64,000 nt of DNA from positions 27,255-91,254 of the forward strand of contig VEMY01000039.1 of the NCBI GenBank assembly GCA_009711825.1, given 5' to 3'. Under the pieces are notes generated by a model, which saw only the letters and a list, made by a program, of their open reading frames with translations, did not search any database and was not told where the DNA came from. Origin of the DNA: Bacillota bacterium (GTDB lineage Bacteria > Bacillota > Proteinivoracia > UBA4975 > VEMY01). The number at the start of each line of letters is the position of its first letter. Position 1 is the stretch's first letter. The translations under genes were made by a program, and so were the position numbers. Below are positions 61,070 to 64,000 of the stretch, piece after piece.

Positions 61070-61900
61070 TTAGTCAGCTATGAATTGCTCACGGTCGCTG
61101 CCGTCCGTGCGCACGCGATGCAACTGATACTGATATTCAGGTGTGCGTAATTGGTAGTAGATCCAGCCGTCGACAACATTAATAAAGTATGGCCTGTCCT
61201 CGGTGAGTTGCTGATTGCGACTGCCGTTAGTACGCATCTTGTTTATTGTCCGCTGGGCGTAATCGACGTAATACACCCAGTTACCGTCAACGTTGATTGC
61301 AAATGGACTGCCCTCATCAGTAAGTAACTGCCGATTGCTCCCATCAGTTTGCATCCGGTAGATCCCCTGATTTTCGGAATCAAAATAGTAAATCCAGTTA
61401 CCGACTACATTAATTAACCCAGAGGATTCATTGTTCAGCTGCTCTGGCCCGCTTCCGTCGGTGCGCATACGCTGAATTGGCCCATCCCCAGCGTCACTAA
61501 AGGCAGTAAAGTACAGCCAGCCATCGGCAACGGTGAGCCAGCCACTTCTTTCCTGATGCAATAGCTCGCGGTCGCCACCGGTAACGGGCAACCGGTATAT
61601 ACCATCCTCAGATAAATAATAAACCCAGTCATTGACAACATTAACATAACCGGCGATGTCTTCGCTAAGTTTCTCTAGAGATTCGCCATTGGTGCGCAAG
61701 CGGTAAAGCCCTTCGCTTGAGCTAACATACAGCCAACCGTCAAGGAGATTAAGAAATTGCACACCGGGTAAGTCGACTAGCTTTTCGCTGTCTCCACCGG
61801 TGCTGCGCACCCGGTAAACAGCGTCCTGACTGCCACTAAGGTAATATACCCAGTCCCCATCGGTGGCGACAAACGCTTCATTAGCTATATTACCGAGCAT
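61070..61900 (-). CDS. DUF5050-like repeat protein, predicted beta-propeller
   Basis: About 276 residues made of roughly seven repeats of about 40 residues. Each has the pattern (D/N)GWLYY or NWVYYL, then IYRM(R/Q)TDGS, then a polar turn (examples GDWVYYLSGSQDAVYRVRS and GNWIYYFDSENQGIYRMQTD). This is the DUF5050 pattern, predicted to fold as a beta-propeller. No signal peptide is seen, so it may be cytoplasmic. AGGAAGGA before ATG 61900 decides the start over 61921. Function unknown. Confidence 0.72.
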   Translation of the reverse strand: MLGNIANEAFVATDGDWVYYLSGSQDAVYRVRSTGGDSEKLVDLPGVQFLNLLDGWLYVSSSEGLYRLRTNGESLEKLSEDIAGYVNVVNDWVYYLSEDGIYRLPVTGGDRELLHQERSGWLTVADGWLYFTAFSDAGDGPIQRMRTDGSGPEQLNNESSGLINVVGNWIYYFDSENQGIYRMQTDGSNRQLLTDEGSPFAINVDGNWVYYVDYAQRTINKMRTNGSRNQQLTEDRPYFINVVDGWIYYQLRTPEYQYQLHRVRTDGSDREQFIAD

Positions 61901-61921
61901 CCATTTCCTTCCTGAGCACAT

Positions 61922-61953
61922 AAAAAAAAAGGATATGGCGCCCCATATCCTTA
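61922..61953 (-). terminator. intrinsic terminator
   Basis: On the minus strand AAGGATATGG / CCATATCCTT with a GGCG loop, followed by nine T, after the secreted protein gene. Confidence 0.9.
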
Positions 61954-61961
61954 ACTGTTGT

Positions 61962-63203
61962 TTATCGTTTTGTCACGCCGAACGGATCATGACACTCGGT
62001 GCCAGCGTCATAAGTGGTTACTACATGAATTTCTGCTGACCCGTCGCGCATTAGGTGAACCGCTTTATACGGCGCACCATCATGGGAATCGGGATTAGTT
62101 GCATTCAGGTTGTCAATATAATCCTTGGGGGTAACCTGAAGCAGCACATAGCCACCAAGCTTTAATGTTTCGCGTGGTGGAATCCATTCAACTATACCCT
62201 GTGCGTTGGTGATGCCAATCATCTTAACTTCATCGCAGAAATGCCAAAACTCTACCTTGGGCACTACCGGGTTGGCAGGGTTATACGGGTCGGCGGGATC
62301 AGGTTTGCCCAGAGGATCATCAGGATGACTGTACTCCCAGTTGTAATAATCAACCCAGGACAGCTCCTCGATAGGAACATGGTGAAACTCTCGGGCGAGG
62401 ATGAAGATTATCCCTTCCGGCGACTGTTCCCCGCCACTAATCGCGTTGGTAACCACCACATTATTGTAATCGATTATCGGCGTGGGATGACCAAGCTTAA
62501 AATTAGTCGAAAAGGTTTGATCTTCCCCGCGGGGGAACCCTTCTTCCAGACTCATCAAAACAAAATACTCTTTGCTGTAATTATCACCGATCTCAAACTC
62601 CGTAACTTCATACAGATTAAAAGTTTTGGTTTCTAGAGTCAATTCTACCGTTCCCAACCCGAGTTGGTTTGTTCCTCCCCGGCCCCGTTGCTCTACCTTC
62701 ACGTGATAGCAACCGTCGCCAATTTCGGAGACAAGGTTTTCAACGTTGATATAAACATCCTCGTGGGTTCCGTTAGTAAACTCCCGAAACTCCTCCGACT
62801 TATCAGCTGCATTTGTGGGGAAAATCATCTCGATTTCTTCGTCATCATGGTCAGTAGGGGGGCCCTTGCGCTTATCATCCGGGCCAGGGTCTTTCGGCCC
62901 CTCTCCGTTCCCACGCTCAGCGTCACTGCTGCCCTTCTTTCCATTTCCGGGCACAACACTCTCGCTTTCATCAACTTCAGTATCATCTCCGTCAGGGTCC
63001 TGCGCAGGGGGCGCTACAACGTTCTCTTTATCGCCTGCGCCATGTCCATTCCGGCCGGTTGTTTCCTCAACGATAACGGCATCGTCGCTGTCTTTGCCAT
63101 GCCCCTGCCCTCCCGAACCATTACCGGCGGCGAAACCTGTCGTGAAACTCATCACAACAAACAAAAACACCAACAAACATACGCCAAACTGTTTCCTTTG
63201 CAT
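61962..63203 (-). CDS. secreted acidic protein, unknown function
   Basis: About 413 residues. ATG 63203 after AAGGAAGG starts a signal peptide (FGVCLLVFLFVVMSFTTGFA, cleavage after AAG-like AA). An ~110-residue low-complexity region rich in Asp, Gly, Glu, Lys and Pro follows, then a beta-rich domain (GCYHVKVEQRGRGGTNQLGL, VELTLETKTFNLYEVTEFE) with aromatic turns. There is no anchor or LPxTG. The open frame from 63299 is not used. Family not recognised; a single CTAAAG box lies upstream. Confidence 0.7.
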   Translation of the reverse strand: MQRKQFGVCLLVFLFVVMSFTTGFAAGNGSGGQGHGKDSDDAVIVEETTGRNGHGAGDKENVVAPPAQDPDGDDTEVDESESVVPGNGKKGSSDAERGNGEGPKDPGPDDKRKGPPTDHDDEEIEMIFPTNAADKSEEFREFTNGTHEDVYINVENLVSEIGDGCYHVKVEQRGRGGTNQLGLGTVELTLETKTFNLYEVTEFEIGDNYSKEYFVLMSLEEGFPRGEDQTFSTNFKLGHPTPIIDYNNVVVTNAISGGEQSPEGIIFILAREFHHVPIEELSWVDYYNWEYSHPDDPLGKPDPADPYNPANPVVPKVEFWHFCDEVKMIGITNAQGIVEWIPPRETLKLGGYVLLQVTPKDYIDNLNATNPDSHDGAPYKAVHLMRDGSAEIHVVTTYDAGTECHDPFGVTKR

Positions 63204-63404
63204 AGGCCTTCCTTCCATTAACTTTTTATTGGCATTTACCATAGGCTGTTGCAATTTGATTATATTTCCTGGCCTATTGAACATTGCGACCAGCAGCACC
63301 CCCTTAATTCACTTTACAAATGACAAGAGAAGCACACCTAGTCTATAGATATGTAAGAATGCAGAAAATTAAATCTCCCCTAAAGATAAAATTAGCTTAT
63401 GCAG

Positions 63405-63438
63405 TTAAAAAACCGGCAGTATAGTTTATACTGCCGGG
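63405..63438 (-). terminator. intrinsic terminator
   Basis: On the minus strand a perfect CCGGCAGTATA / TATACTGCCGG stem with a 3-nt loop and six T, downstream of the Cys-rich gene. Confidence 0.88.
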
Positions 63439-63483
63439 AGAGAAATATTTATTTCAACAGCCGGAATTTGTAAACATTAAGGT

Positions 63484-63846
63484 TTAACTTCGATTGAAAT
63501 AAAAGTATCTTAACCTGGTCCGAAAAAACCCACTTGCTCCGGATCTCGATTGGTCTCCCGCGCAATCATTCACGCAATCTTGATCACGAATTCTTAGTCT
63601 TTGTTGGAGCCGATCGACCACAGAATCACTGCTCTCATTCGCATCCGCTTCGGAGTTATGCAACCTTGTTCTCAGTTGAGGACAGTCCTCTGGGCATTCA
63701 CAATCGCGCGCTCTCAACCTATCTCTGAATTGGTCCTGGTCGCGGTCAAGGGCTATCTCAACGCACTCCCTGTCCATAGACCGGTCACGATCCCCATTCT
63801 CCTCCCCAAAACGGTTACCATTCTGAAATGCATAAGCAGTAGTCAC
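63484..63846 (-). CDS. small Cys-rich, Arg/Asp-rich protein, probably secreted; N-terminus uncertain
   Basis: The open frame from GTG 63846 gives 120 residues rich in Arg and Asp, with clusters DCECPEDCPQ and QDCVNDC. Upstream in the same frame the codons read VVLALVFSSF before VTTAYA, which is a signal-peptide core, but TGA comes directly before it. A strong SD (AGGAGG) lies about 60 nt upstream of the core, so the N-terminal part is shifted or uses an unrecognised start. The region beyond, 63847-64000, shows only this SD and no other gene. Family not recognised. Confidence 0.5.
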   Translation of the reverse strand: MTTAYAFQNGNRFGEENGDRDRSMDRECVEIALDRDQDQFRDRLRARDCECPEDCPQLRTRLHNSEADANESSDSVVDRLQQRLRIRDQDCVNDCAGDQSRSGASGFFRTRLRYFYFNRS

Positions 63847-64000
63847 AAACGAGCTGAAAACTAAAGCTAAAACAACTCAAGTTTCGCACACCCAAAACCC
63901 TGCTGACCTCCTGAAGTAACTAGGTAAGTCAGCAATAAATTGGCCATAAAGCTCCCTAATGTGCTCCTGATTTAGTCTAGCCCTGTTCATGACATATACA

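Noticed and set aside
61962..63348. Plus-strand frames opposite the acidic secreted protein (for example 62815-63348)
   Set aside because: The Ser/Pro-rich content is the mirror of the Asp/Gly/Glu-rich region; no SD or homology.
63378..63403. Single CCTAAAG box upstream of the secreted acidic protein as a further site of the 11-bp array
   Set aside because: Only one box matches, the next 11-bp positions do not, and no -10 box lies at the expected distance.

Overview
The window looks like a chromosomal segment of an anaerobic, endospore-forming Bacillota (Clostridia-like) bacterium with fairly balanced base composition. The evidence is a gerA-type germinant-receptor operon, ytaF beside coaE, mutM and polA as in Bacillus and its relatives, many lipoproteins with Firmicute lipoboxes, strong Shine-Dalgarno (SD) sites, frequent TTG/GTG starts, and a HesB-like gene with an in-frame TGA typical of selenocysteine-using clostridia. 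I could not assign a species.

Layout. 0-6 kb: end of a peptide-binding protein with DppB/DppC permeases, an MFS transporter with a coupled leader peptide, a DegP-like protease without PDZ domain, small membrane and lipoproteins, and a DUF4236-TPR protein. 6-10 kb: gerAA-AB-AC on the minus strand, with gerAA interrupted by TGA. 10-16 kb: DUF401 permease, solitary DNA methyltransferase, 3D-domain protein, an ECF sigma/anti-sigma pair with a disturbed junction, a five-tRNA operon (Asp-Phe-Gly-Cys-Leu) and a separate tRNA-Leu(GAG). 16-24.6 kb: peptide-binding lipoprotein, lytic transglycosylase, coaE, ytaF, mutM, polA and dinB. 24.6-33.6 kb: NERD helicase, VOC and GNAT proteins, fetAB exporter, MurE-like ligase, HesB-like selenoprotein, a frameshifted ABC-F ribosome-protection protein behind an attenuator-type leader, and a 1-Cys peroxiredoxin. 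33.6-39.1 kb: a DUF4358/DHHW/MBOAT surface O-acylation cluster, SurA-N-like lipoprotein, DUF4870 protein and a lipoprotein. 39.2-46.5 kb: two tandem GLUG/YDG surface proteins (1053 and 1289 aa), each behind the same array of four 8-bp boxes at exact 11-bp spacing. 46.7-64 kb: dipeptide epimerase, GltS-like carrier, lipid kinase, ATP-grasp protein, hydrolase, MalT-like LuxR regulator, isoprenylcysteine methyltransferase-like protein, frameshifted beta-lactamase-family protein, NatA/NatB-CPBP transporter, beta-propeller-like protein, secreted acidic protein and a small Cys-rich Arg/Asp-rich protein.

The most interesting signals are regulatory: (i) the duplicated 4 x 11-bp operators of the GLUG proteins, which have the geometry expected for an OmpR/PhoB-type response regulator; (ii) the ABC-F leader with promoter, 8-codon leader peptide, long hairpin and two intrinsic terminators, as in antibiotic-responsive attenuators; (iii) the UGA-containing HesB-like gene, together with an unexplained in-frame UGA in gerAA; (iv) an ATGA-coupled 12-residue leader peptide before the MFS gene.

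Caution: three genes (ECF sigma, ABC-F, beta-lactamase family) each need exactly one extra base to restore a continuous reading frame, two of them in runs of C/G. Sequencing or assembly error is therefore a serious alternative to real gene decay. All family assignments are from reading the translations; no database search was possible.
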